This document shows positions 1 to 10,533 of a stretch of DNA of 64,000 nucleotides, one piece after another. The position numbers and the translations under genes are program-made. The DNA lies in NCBI GenBank assembly GCA_930367215.1, contig OV884059.1, positions 149,852,511 to 149,916,510 on the forward strand. The letters run 5' to 3'. This DNA is from Pollenia angustigena (Eukaryota > Arthropoda > Insecta > Diptera > Polleniidae). The notes under the pieces are model-generated. The model saw nothing but the letters and a program-made list of their open reading frames with translations. It had not been told where the DNA came from and did not search any database. Position 1 is the stretch's first letter. The number at the start of each line of letters is the position of its first letter.

Positions 1-238
1 AAGAGTATATTTAGTCATAATATGATTCAAGCCCGGATAAAACGGCGAGTGTTTGAGGTAAAGGGTAAAACTGATCCTCAGTAAAATATCTGATAGTTGG
101 TCCGAATGGCTTACATGAAAATGTGGCGTCTCGGGGAGTATGCATGGTAATTATATTATGCTAAGTTAGCTATCAGTAACTCGATGTCATTCCTAGAGGA
201 CGTTAGGTGGCAGCCCCATCATCTAGGATATTCTGCGA

Positions 239-1426
239 ATGGCCAATCACCAATCCAGAAGAAAAACAACAGCGATTACAGAAACTTCAACAAGATTTAA
301 AAACAACAAACCCCTAACATTGATGACGGAACTTGGCATAAGAACACGGATTACGATAGGACAATGGAACGTCAGAACACTAAGAGAAACGTCCAGATTA
401 GCACAACTAGAAAAACAACTGACAACCTATAGAATTGATATAATGGGTATTAGTGAGATGCGATGGATTGATAGTGGTGAAATTACAACAGCAAATGGCA
501 ATAAAGTACTGTTTAGTGGCAAACCATCAAGAGCTGAAAGTGGCGTTGGAATTGTTATAGGCAAGAGAAATGTTGATGCTCTGATCAACTGGAAGGCAAT
601 ATCAGATAGAATTATACTAGCAAGATTTAGAGGAAAAGTTAGACATTTGACCACAATTCAATGTTATGCACCCACTGAAGATGCTGAGGATGATGACAAA
701 GATAAATTCTATGAACATCTTATTAAGACAATCAACTCCACAAGCAAGAGAGATGTCATCGTACTCATGGGAGACTTAAACGCTAAAGTGGGATGTGACA
801 ACAATAACACAGAAAAAGTCATGGGTAAACACGGAATAGGTGACAAAAACAATAATGGTGATCGGCTTATTGACCTCTGTCAAACATCGCAAATGGTCAT
901 AGGGGGAACTATATTCCCACACAAACGTATCCATAAATACACATGGACATCACCAGATGGTCGCACGCAGAATCAAATAGACCATATATGTATAAGCAGA
1001 AAATGGAGAAGCTCACTAATCGATGTAAGAACTAGAAGAGGAGCGGATATGGATACAGATCACGAACTCGTCACTGCCATCATTAAGATGAAGATTAAAG
1101 GCCAAAAACAACAGAAACATCTTAGAAGAAAGAAGCCAAACCTCGCGAAATTAAAGAATAATAATATAAAAGAAACCTTTAACGGCAATATCTCATCTGC
1201 AACATCAACAAACCGCTCATGGAACGGAACAGCTGCAATCTATAACAGCACAGCCATACAAACTCTAGGACAGCAAGAGCCGAAGAGGAAATCGTGGTTA
1301 ACAGATGATACATGGAATAAAGTTAAAAAACGAAACAAAATTAAACTGAGAATCAATAACAACAAGAACAACAACGATAACTCCCTAAGACAGGAATATA
1401 GAAATGTGGCCAAAATGGTCAAATGA
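239..1426 (+). pseudogene. RTE LINE ORF, endonuclease half (ends at premature stop)
   Basis: The 395-codon frame is an exonuclease-endonuclease-phosphatase domain that would nick target DNA for target-primed reverse transcription. Visible motifs are GQWNVRTL (residues 41-48), the catalytic Glu in GISEMRW (E73), MGDLNAKVG (D179, N181), QIDHI, and a C-terminal DTDHELV matching the catalytic Asp-His. The frame stops at TGA 1424-1426. The sequence beyond still reads AARRDKRNYIN in the same frame, so the stop probably replaced an Arg codon (CGA to TGA). A +/-1 frameshift near 1455-1465 then moves the protein into the frame of the downstream RT. Confidence 0.85.
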
Positions 1427-1505
1427 GCCGCCCGCAGAGATAAACGTAACTATATAAATAAATAGCCTTGCCGAACAAGCTGAAGAGGCATCTGCGACCA
1501 ACAAC

Positions 1506-3236
1506 ATGCGGAAGCTCCACCAAATAATAGGCGAACTCACCAATCGCAAGGCGAAATGTCAACAACCAATCAGGGATAGAAATGGCACTCTACTTACCAC
1601 CAATGAACAACAGTTGGAAAGATGGAGACAGCATTTCGAAGAAACGAGTAATTCCGTACCACAGAGTTATCATACACCAAACTTTATTTTGCCAAACAAC
1701 AACAACACTCTTGCAATATCCTGCAGCGCACCAACAGTCCGTGAAATTGAAGAAGCAATAAGCAAACAAAAAACCAACAAAGCTGCTGGTGAAGATGGTA
1801 TGTATGCAGAACTACTACTAGCTGACCCTCATATGGCAGCTAAGCTTCTTCATCCCCACCTACAACAAGCCTGGCAAGAAGAACATTTCCCTTCTACGTG
1901 GAAAAAAGGCGTTATAATAAAAATTCCAAAGAAAGGCGATCTACGTGACTGCGGCAATTGGAGGGGCATAACTCTTCTGAATATGATTTATAAGATAACT
2001 GCCAACATAGTACAGAAGCGAATACAGAAAAAACTAGAGAGTAGCCTAAGAGAAGAACAAGCTGGGTTTCGTCCTGACAGAAGCTGCATCGACCAGTCCA
2101 ACACTCTTCGAATAATCATCGAACAATGTATTGAATGGCAAACTCCTTTATATATGGTTTTTGTAGATTTCAAAAAAGCTTTTGACATGATGAACAGGTC
2201 TTCAATATGGGCGTGTCTTAAAAAGAAAGGTGTTCCCGACAAACTCATCAACATCATTAAAGCGTTAAATGATGGTTCTGAAGTATCAGTCCTCCACAAC
2301 GGCACCTGCAGCAACACTTTCACTACAAATGCTGGGGTAAAACAAGGTTGCCCTCTTTCGCCACTACTCTTTACTATTGTATTGGATGAAATAATGAGAG
2401 AAGTGTGTTCCATCAAAAGAGGGATAACTTGGACATTTAGCGGTCATCTCGAAGATCTTGACTTTGCGGATGATATATGTTTGTTATCACATAAGATCAG
2501 TGATATGCAATCAAAGTTAGACCACCTCCAAGAACTAGCAAAGACAGTTGGCCTAGAAATCAACGTTGCGAAAACAAAGGCTATGAGAATAAATAACAAT
2601 AGCTCACATCATATTTTATTGAACAACCAACGCATCGAATACGTCAACAAATTCTGTTACCTAGGTAGCATAACAACTTCAGGCGGAACAAAAGACGACG
2701 TAGCCAATCGAATCAACCGAGCAAGAGCAGCATTCGGTAGACTAAACGCGGTCTGGCGCTCAACACAAATATCTAGGAACACCAAACTGAGGATATTCAA
2801 AGCGTGTGTCAAATCCATTTTGCTTTATGGTTGTGAAACCTGGTTGGTATCCATAGACACGACCAGGAAGCTGCAAGTGTGTTTAAATAAATGTCTTCGA
2901 ATTATTCATAAAATATTTTGGCCAGCCACTATACGCAACCAAGATCTTTGGCAACTAGCGAACGAAGAAGAAATTGGCAAACAAATAAAAAGAAGAAAAT
3001 GGAGGTGGATAGGCCACACTCTGAGAAAAGAGGCCACAAATATAACAAGAATGGCACTTAAATGGAATCCCCAAGGTTCTAGAAAACGTGGCCGTCCAAA
3101 CAACACATGGAGACGATCAGTGAAAAACGAACTTAACCGATATGGTTTCACGTGGGACGATGCCGCAGTTGAAGCTAGAGACAGATTACGTTGGAGAAAT
3201 CAACATGTTGAAGCCCTATGCTCCATCGAGGAGTAA
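1506..3236 (+). pseudogene. RTE LINE ORF, reverse transcriptase half
   Basis: The 576-codon frame is the RT part of the same polyprotein. It makes cDNA at the nicked target. RT signatures are FVDFKKAF (catalytic D221), GVKQGCPLSPLLF, and FADD (D322, D323). The C-terminal part has a WRWIGHTLRK block, an RGRP block and a TWDD..DR.RWR tail. The ATG at 1506 is not a natural start: the same frame reads upstream as LAEQAEEASATNN from about 1470, so this is a continuation cut off by the frameshift. RT residues look intact, so the copy is fairly young. Confidence 0.88.
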
Positions 3237-3262
3237 AGAAGGACAAAGAGATGATTCAATAA

Positions 3263-3404
3263 TAACCTTAATATGGTGACTACAATCATGAATCTTATCT
3301 TATATGTTGCTCTTAGAATATGTTTACCCCAACCATGTTTTTTCTTTGCGTGTCCATAAAATAAGCAATGGTATAACAAAAATGTTAAGCTATTTTTTGA
3401 GTTA
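3263..3404. other. Spacer with a degenerate element end
   Basis: The stretch is AT-rich. At about 3304-3352 it contains a block (ATGTTGCTCTTAGAATA and then TTTTTTCTTTGCGTG) that recurs at 63735-63795, and its final part recurs at 4935-4970. It resembles the terminus of a dispersed element. No gene seen. Confidence 0.4.
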
Positions 3405-4426
3405 AATGAAATGAAGAAAGGAATTTTACAACACGAAAATTAGTTAAAATTGTTATTGATAATTTTTCATTCTTGACGTGGCTGGGGCTCGAACCCCGGC
3501 CGGCAGGTTACCATGACATGTTTCGATCGCAACCACTCGATCTCCTCAGATGGATTTGCCGTCTTACACTCGCAGCCATCGACGACTGCTGACGTCAATA
3601 GTAAAACATCAATCCTTAAACCAAATTGTATTTTAACCTTTGGTAGATCGAAATTTGCTTTTCTGAATAATTATCCGTTAATTGATTTTACGTGTTTTTT
3701 CCTTACTTCTGCTTTCTCGTACTTTTGTCAAGAATTCTTGTTGAAGTCGAAAGTACATTTTTTGTTTGTTTTTTCATTTTGGTCGTTCTTTTTTGTTGAC
3801 CTTTTTTTTTTTTTTTTTTTGTTTTTTTTTTTTTTTTAGCACAACTTGAAGGACAAATGAACACATAGAGCTCGTGCCTTAGCTTTAACAATAATCAGTA
3901 TTGTGGTTATTTTGTTGAACTATTAATGGTTTTTAATCCAAATTTTAAGTATTTTTATAATCAGGCTTAAGTTCATCAAATTTAATTTTCATTAAATTAT
4001 TTTTATGAAGAAAGGAATTTTACAACACGAAAATTAGTTAAAATTAGTATTGATAATTTTTCATTCTTGACGTGGCTGGGGCTTGAACCCCGGCCGGCAG
4101 GTTACCATGACATGTTTCGATCGCAACCACTCGATCTCCTCAGATGGAGTTGCCGTCTTACACTCGCAGCCATCGACGACTGCTGACGTCAATAGTCAAA
4201 CATCAATCCTTAAACCAAATTGTATTTTAACCTTTGGTAGATCGAAATTTGCTTTTCTGAATAATTATCCGTTTTTAATTGATTTTACGTGTTTTTTCCT
4301 TACTTCTGCTTTCTCGTACTTTTGTCAAGAATTCTTCTTGAAGTCGAAAGTACATTTTTTGTTCGTTTTTTCATTTTTGTCGTTCTTTTTTGTTGACCTT
4401 TTTTTTTTTTTTTTTTTTTTTTTTTT
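3405..4426 (+). repeat. Two tandem units of the ~560-bp tRNA-like repeat family
   Basis: Two units lie about 594 bp apart (the CTTGACGTGG block is at 3472 and 4066). Each carries a GC-rich core GGGCTCGAACCCCGG. Its reverse complement is a Pol III B box (GGTTCGAnnCC). About 50 nt away on the - strand lies GATCGAGTGGTT, resembling a Leu/Ser tRNA A box. Long T tracts (3800-3838, 4399-4426) end the units. Short frames across the units, including a 108- and a 140-codon one, are repeat shadows rather than genes. Confidence 0.8.
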
Positions 4427-4556
4427 GTACTTTCGACTTCAAGAAGAATTCTTGACAAAAGTACGAGAAAGCAGAAGTAAGGAAAAAACACGTAAAATCA
4501 ATTAAAAACGGATAATTATTCAGAAAAGCAAATTTCGATCTACCAAAGGTTAAAAC
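4232..4556. repeat. Foldback palindrome ending the repeat pair
   Basis: The sequence after the T tract (4427-4556) is the reverse complement of about 4232-4365, including the block around AAGAATTCTTCTTGAAG and the TTTGGTAGATCGAAA block. The result is a hairpin with arms of about 130 bp around a poly-T loop. The same inside-out ending of this family occurs at 49055 and 55300. Confidence 0.85.
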
Positions 4557-5419
4557 AATTTTTCTTGATGTTAATAAAATAGCGGAGTTCAATATTTGTT
4601 GTTGGATTTTACTACGATATTTTGCACTATTAATAATTTTAATTTCTTTAAATTTATTATTTTTTATGGTAATTTATCTTGTTCAACCGCTCACATGTAA
4701 AACAAACGACACAACTGATTCAAAATGATTTTACAAATGATGCTAGCAAAATATTATGAAAGTTATCATAATTTAGTTGTTAGAAAAATAAAAATTTTTC
4801 GGTCAACAACTCATATTTATAATTGCGATAAACATTGATATGTTTACAGTAACTATAATATTGTTGATATTAAATAAAAATAACAATTATTTGTGTACGA
4901 CAACAATATATTGTAACAATAAACATAGTGTTGTTGCCGTAACCATGCCCAACCATATTTTTTCTCTGCGTGTATCATTTGAAATTAAAATTTAGTTTAT
5001 TAAAAAAACCGCGAAATAGAGTCGCGATTTTTTTGCGCCCTTCTTCCGTACAAATGGTAAGATATTGTTATATTCATCAAATTATTAAAAAATACTTAAA
5101 ATTTTGTAATGAAATGTTAATTTTGTATAGTAAGGAGAAACATTTAAATTCAAAACTTTATCGCGTTTGGTGCGGAAACTTTCTTCACGATCACGAAAAA
5201 GGAATACATCATTTCTTAATATTTTTTCACGGTCTATACGGCTATGCGATGAAGAATTTGATATTCGCAAAAATTGCAAAAAGTATTTACCCTAATACAC
5301 ATATTGTTTTTAATAAATTTTTAAAAACAAATTTTTTACTTTTTTGTATCATACAAAATTTACCCTCCGCGCCTGGTGATGTGATATCAGATTTTTATTT
5401 CAGTTTTAACCTAGAGTTC
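4557..5419. other. AT-rich non-coding stretch
   Basis: No recognisable gene. An element-end block (CAACCATATTTTTTCTCTGCGTG, shortened here to its TTTCTCTGCGTG core) sits at 4948-4970. A 163-codon frame at 4970-5461 is unusually long for this AT content, but it matches no family I know and its last codons run into the CCCGGG repeat, so I do not call it a gene. Confidence 0.5.
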
Positions 5420-5852
5420 CTACGCGGGAAAGAATTACCGGGAATCCCGGGACATATTTAAGCTTTTAAATGCTTAAATTAATGCTAAAAAATTTTTCTT
5501 AAAAGAAAATTAATTTTACCATGTTGCTATTTATAATAACTACTAAATATTAATAAGTTTTTATAATTAGTGATCTCCCAAAAAAAAAAATAAATATATA
5601 ATATGCATGTACATATGAATGTAACAATTTATTTGGTTTTGTTTTAGTTTTCTGTGGAAATAATAAAGCTAATTTTTTTTGGACTGTTGTATAGTTGTAT
5701 ATTCTTTTAAAAAGTAAAAACTTTTGTCTTGAACTCATTTAATGAAATCATTGTTTTACTCAACGAATCCCGGGATTCCCGGGAATAAGATTTTTTTTGT
5801 TTCGTTTCCCGGGAATAGAAAAAGTCCGGGAAATTAGAAACCCTATTTTAAC
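5420..5852 (+). repeat. Dispersed CCCGGG-rich repeat (nonautonomous element), copy 1
   Basis: GC-rich motifs (GGGAATCCCGGG, TTCCCGGGAATA) stand out at both ends of an AT-rich body (5435-5455 and 5765-5850). The right two thirds (5615-5852) align by eye with 40285-40482, ending in GAAACCCTA in both. Shorter relatives are at 33751-33842 and 38370-38425. No ORF. Confidence 0.65.
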
Positions 5853-6478
5853 CTCTTGAGACCTGAACTTGAACCGATTGAGTAAAAGGTTTTTTTTTAA
5901 CCATTTCATTACCTTATGAGTTGTAATTAAAATAATAGTTTTTACAATTGTTTTAATTTTTTATTTAAAGGATTGTGAGGAACAATATTCTTAACATTAT
6001 GGTAGTGCTTAAAGTAGTTATTCTTTATTTTTACGTCGAAAAATTTAGTTTTAGATGCTTTTTTTAATTCACAAAATAACTGAAATAAAATTACTTGATA
6101 TCACTTATTACTGTTATTTGACGGTTTATCGTCATTTTGAATATTTTAGGGTCCTAAATTTGATTCACTTATTTCAATTTTTTTCCGGCAATATGTATAT
6201 CAGTTTTTTGGATAACGGATTTGTTTTTATTCACCAAAATTTCAACTCGCCGTGGTGATGAATTAAAAAAAAATTTGAAAATATTTGCTTTTTATTCTTA
6301 TTTCAAAGTGACAAGTGCTTATTGAAATTATTATTTGTGATAAAAAAAAAATTTAAATCTAAAAATTTTGCTTTTTTAAAAATTTAATTAAAATTCAATA
6401 CATATATAAAAAATTATGTGGACTAACGAGATTGTGGAACTGTTGGCAATAACATACCAGAAGCACGACAATTTGTAT
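5853..6478. other. AT-rich stretch, nothing recognised
   Basis: Only short frames (a 67-codon one at 6055) and homopolymer A/T runs are present. No repeat or gene identified. Confidence 0.5.
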
Positions 6479-6911
6479 ACACGGAGAAAACTGTTGTGCA
6501 TTATTTATGCACAAGCTGTTCATAACTATAAAATGTTTAGGTACATTTTTGAATATGCAATTTTGCGCATAAATTATGCCCAATAATCATAAATTCTGCA
6601 CAATCTATTAAAATTGTGCATAAGTTATGCACAAAAAATGTGCACAGTTTGTGAACATTTTTCATAGCTTAATTATTTGAAAATTAAACACAATTGATCA
6701 TAATATATGAACATTGTGCATGAACGAGTATAAACACTTATTGTTCATGAGTTATGCCTACTTGTGCATAGATTTTGCCCAACATTTTGATATGTGTATA
6801 TCTTGTTCATTAGTTGTGCCCATTTATGCATATATTATGAACAATGCGTACACATCTGGATAATGAGTATGCATTAATTGCAAGTTAGTTTCACTTATGT
6901 TCTTTGTGTTT
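6479..6911. repeat. Cluster of TGTGCATAA/TTATGCACA motifs, possible small element
   Basis: About 400 bp is densely packed with variants of TTGTGCATAA, TTATGCACAA and TGTTCATNAGTT in both orientations, many of them palindromic. The left edge ACACGGAGAAAA and the right edge (reverse complement ACACAAAGAA) could be short terminal inverted repeats. No ORF. Whether this is a MITE with transposase-binding motifs or simple-repeat expansion cannot be told from one copy. Confidence 0.45.
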
Positions 6912-6943
6912 ATATATCATTTAATATTATTTAGACATATATA

Positions 6944-7163
6944 CAGGGGTGTGCTGGAAATCGCAAACGCAAAACGCAAGAATTTTAAAAGTCGTTTTTT
7001 AGTAAGATTTCTGTAATAAAAGAATTTTATGACAATTATTATACAAACATTTCTCTATTAAACTGAATTTTATAACAAAAATTATAAAAATTTGATAAAA
7101 AGTGTATTATAAACAGCCTCCAAGTTCTTGCGTTTTACGTTTGCGATTTCCAGCACACCCCCA
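6944..7163. mobile_element. TA-flanked MITE (CAGGGGTGTGCTGG family), copy 1
   Basis: The 220-bp element has terminal inverted repeats of about 35 bp starting CAGGGGTGTGCTGGAAATCG and is flanked by TA on each side (6942-6943, 7164-7165). Together these indicate a Tc1/mariner-superfamily MITE. A second copy of 160 bp is at 31408-31567. No coding capacity. Confidence 0.85.
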
Positions 7164-7250
7164 TAATTATTAAGCACTTGTACTTTGAAATAAAGACATT
7201 TGAAAATAAAATTAAATTTTGTGTCAATTTGTTAAAAATTTGCCTTTCTA

Positions 7251-7620
7251 TTTTAGTGGTGTTGTGGGAGTATGGCTTCATTATGTGCTTTTGAAGAGGA
7301 AAAGCATCATCACCGACTATTACGTATGGAAGTTTGCTTCCATTTCCAATTACGCTTTCAGCTGGGAAGTGATTGTCAGCGTCATTAATAACTTTCCTTA
7401 AATCGCTTTGCGTTCAAACACCAGCATCAAGAGTTCGTCCATTGCATCCAACGTCTATATAAATAAAGCGACAATCTGCATCCACTATTCTAATACTATT
7501 CGTCCCCTTATAATTATAAAAAAAGATCCATCTCTTCTGAGGGATTTGAAAGTAACGTGTTTGCCGTCTAATGCCCCAAAGTAATCCGGAAACTGCCATT
7601 TTATGGTAAAGTTATCTGCA
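7251..7620 (-). pseudogene. PIF/Harbinger transposase (HARBI1-like) fragment
   Basis: On the - strand the frame reads FFYNYKG, then VDADCRFIYIDVGCNGR, then, after a stop that replaced a codon near 7412, VINDADNHFP and IVGDDAFPL. These are the order and motifs of the DDE_Tnp_4 nuclease of PIF/Harbinger elements and of HARBI1; the Asp pairs in VDAD and GDDAF correspond to catalytic positions. Only about 120 residues remain of a usual ~350, with at least one in-frame stop, so it is a dead fragment. Confidence 0.75.
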
Positions 7621-8804
7621 ATAGCTTCCCATTGGTTTTTCGTTGAAGGAAACTAAGAAATAATATTAAATAAACTGTTTTGTTATATTGTTTATGAAAA
7701 AAATTTATTTTCTGAAAAAATTTACTTTACTTTTAATTTTAGAAAAAACTTTGGAACTAAAAGAAAGAATTAATAATGTTAAAAAGTTGATTATCAGCAG
7801 AGCTGAACATAAATAAAAGGGGGATTTAATGTCTAATTTAATTGATAGTAGTTTAGACACAAATTTGCAACCAGATCGGTCACAAAGTTTCTGAGTTAAA
7901 GTTGAAATTTTGGCCAAATTTTTTTGTTTTTTAAAGTTTTTTTTTTTAATTAGAACTTGGCAAAAAAAATATTTAAAAAATTTTTTTAAAAATAAGATTG
8001 ATTAAATAGCCATCTAAGCTACTTGGGACAAATTTTGCTAATACCAATAGGTAATAAGTTACATGAATGAGAAAGAATACCTGCATGGCAAAACTTGACC
8101 CCCTCTTACTCTGAAACTTTTTGACCGATCTTGTTGAAAGTTTGCGTTTAAATTACTATTCAATAGGAATAACGTTGGTGCAATTTCATCCAAATCGGAA
8201 GACATCGATTTCAAAATTGGGTCACTTGACATTAGGGATTGCTGTTCGGTTTTAACCGAAACCGAAACCGCGGTTTTAAATCAGCGATCAACACGCTATG
8301 CCCCCGGGGGCCGAGCACTTTTCGTGAATTTCACACACACACAACACGAAGGTTACCGAAACAATTGTAAAAAGCCATAATCAGTGATGCCAACTTAGTG
8401 CTTTTGGCACTATTTATGGAGCTTTTCGATACTTCAAAACGCCAAAAAATTTTCCATAGTGCCAAACTAAAAAAAAATACTAACTTGTAAAGATTTTAAG
8501 ATTTCAAATGATAAAAAAGTGATAAATGAAAGTTACATTCGTTTTACCAAAAACTTTATTTACGAGCACACAGAAAACAAATTGGTTGGAAAACGGTTGC
8601 AGTAATAAAATATTGATCAAGAAATACAATTTACTATTGCAACTATTAAAAATGTGTAGATCTAACTGATTTTCAATTCTCTTGATTATTTAAACGTTAT
8701 TCTAACTGAAATATGATTCCTTCAATTCTTTTATTAGTTATGATAACTAATTTAATTAATTTCTAAAAATTAGTACAAAAGGTTAGAATCACAACCGAAT
8801 TTAA
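7621..8804. other. AT-rich region with small repeat fragments
   Basis: No gene recognised. Two fragments are notable. ACCGAAACCG/CGGTTTTAA repeats at 8240-8275 are shared with 21395-21470. A CAGTGATGCCAACTTAGTGC block at 8392 resembles a hAT-type terminus. A 70-codon frame at 7705-7917 (- strand) is not supported as a gene. Confidence 0.45.
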
Positions 8805-9614
8805 CCCTCTAATGCCACATTTTTTGTTTGCCTTAAAAAAATCATACTTAGATAATTTTAGGGTGAGAAACATGAATATGACTTCAGTTTTTTCCTTTGA
8901 GTACTCGCTGACCTGTAAGGGGTCAAACTGTAAAGTCCGCCTTGAGGCGGAGTTGGGCATTATTGTAAAATTTTTAGATACGTTTTTCATTAACATCCCG
9001 GCATTTTCTGTGTAATTCCCCAGTCCGCCTCCAGACGGGTTCAGAAGAAACATCCATACTAAGCAGCTATTATTTTTTTTTATAATAAAAACTTAATATT
9101 TATTTCAATTAAACGTTTCGATACCCACCAGTGATTTTTTCGGCACGATCTAAAGCTTTTAAATATAATTTTTTCTATTCACAATATTAATGCACTTCCC
9201 GGCATTTTCTATGCTAATGCCCAAGCCCGCCTCCAGACGGGCTCAGTAAAAACATCCATATCCAGCAGCGATTATATTTTTCAAAATGAAAACTTAATAT
9301 ACATTTCAATTGAACGTTTAGATACGCACCAGTAATTTTTTCGGCTCGATCTAAAGCTTTGAAGTATAATTTTTCCGATGCACAATGTTAACTTTTTTCA
9401 CAAAGAATTAAAAATTACCGTTTTCGCTCAAATTCAAGATGACAATGTATTTTTTGCTAAACTCGTGAGAGTGTTGCCAAAGAATGAAAAGGTTGTGATA
9501 AAATAAGCCTTGATTCACATCTACAATTATTTATTAATGAAATATTGTCAAAAATAAAAATTTTATAACGGTTTTATGCTACGCCGCCTAGAGGCGGACT
9601 TAAGCAATAGAGGG
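8805..9614. mobile_element. Nonautonomous piggyBac-like element (TTAA target)
   Basis: The element is 810 bp and bounded by TTAA at 8801-8804 and 9615-9618. Termini are CCCTCTAATGCC at the left and TAGAGGG at the right, matching the CCC...GGG ends and TTAA duplication of piggyBac. Inside is a direct repeat of about 75 bp (CCCGGCATTTTCT, then CGCCTCCAGACGGG at 8996-9070 and 9199-9275), plus GC-rich CCGCCTNNAGGCGGA palindromes near both ends. No transposase. Small opposing frames (8763-9053, 8812-9015) lie in these repeats. Confidence 0.8.
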
Positions 9615-9837
9615 TTAATACAGGGCAATACTGAATATTGGTATTTGCAATTAATAATTTGCTGTCGTCACTAAATTTTTTAATATAAATGTTAATTCAT
9701 TTATTGCAGCTAATTATCGATTGCTAGTATATTATTAAACATTTTTTCATTTTTCGAATTTATTCTATGAGTTAAATTTCAGGTCTGTATTTTACAAAGC
9801 TTTTTTGTAATAGTTCTATTCTTTTAATTTTTCAGAA

Positions 9838-10026
9838 ATGACTTTATACACTATCAGACTATTATATTGTATTTTCTTTTTACATTTTACCTTAGCCTTC
9901 CTTTGGAAAGCAATGAAGTATATTGAATGTACAGAAAAATTTACAATTATTAGACACCAGCAGAATGTAATGCATTTTCTGGCCCGCTACGGCCTTCGTC
10001 AGCATTCTTTGTGTCTCACTGGATAG
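9838..10026 (+). other. 62-codon ORF of the 383-bp unit (five intact copies)
   Basis: The frame starts MTLYTIRLLYCIFFLHFTLA, a strongly hydrophobic N-terminus, and ends in a basic segment containing QNVMHFLARYGLR. The same frame is repeated at 10221-10409, 11900-12088, 12283-12471 and 12665-12853. A related frame (QQNVMHFLARYGLR) sits upstream of both dynein copies, with the Leu codon changed from CTG to TTA without changing the residue. The codons GCC CGC TAC GGC are GC-rich against the AT background. Coding status is unproven; it may be only a conserved DNA segment. I know no matching family. Confidence 0.35.
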
Positions 10027-10533
10027 TGTTACTTTATAAATTGAATGTATTTAACTCAACTATTTTAACAATTAGAAACTGGGAATTATTTCCTTGTGAA
10101 GGTTACTTTATATTTTATTAAACATTTTTTCATTTTTCGAATTTATTCTATGAGTTAAATTTCAGGTCTGTATTTTACAAAGCTTTTTTGTAATAGTTCT
10201 ATTCTTTTAATTTTTCAGAAATGACTTTATACACTATCAGACTATTATATTGTATTTTCTTTTTACATTTTACCTTAGCCTTCCTTTGGAAAGCAATGAA
10301 GTATATTGAATGTACAGAAAAATTTACAATTATTAGACACCAGCAGAATGTAATGCATTTTCTGGCCCGCTACGGCCTTCGTCAGCATTCTTTGTGTCTC
10401 ACTGGATAGTGTTACTTTATAAATTGAATGTATTTAACTCAACTATTTTAACAATTAGAAACTGGGAATTATTTCCTTGTGAAGGTTACTTTATATTTTA
10501 TTAAACATTTTTTCATTTTTCGAATTTATTCTA

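Larger units (their letters stand above)
1..3262 (+). mobile_element. RTE-clade non-LTR retrotransposon (LINE), inactivated
   Basis: This is a LINE with an apurinic-type endonuclease followed by a reverse transcriptase, and no LTRs. About 238 nt precede the first ATG, but the window edge may cut the 5' end. A short 3' tail follows the RT stop at 3236 and fades into AT-rich DNA near 3262. The WNVRTL endonuclease start, the FADD reverse transcriptase and the Arg/Trp-rich C-terminus (WRWIGH, then RGRP) are what I associate with the RTE/BovB group. Target duplications could not be determined. The clade is inferred from motifs, not from a tree. Confidence 0.85.

Noticed and set aside
3513..4505. 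108- and 140-codon frames with Phe-rich tails
   Set aside because: They are translations of the repeat unit and its poly-T tract.
4970..5461. 163-codon open frame
   Set aside because: Unusually long for the AT content, but it matches no family I recognise, shows no domain, and its last codons lie in the CCCGGG repeat.
8763..9053. 96-codon frame on the - strand
   Set aside because: Lies in the internal repeats and end of the piggyBac MITE, with no recognisable domain.
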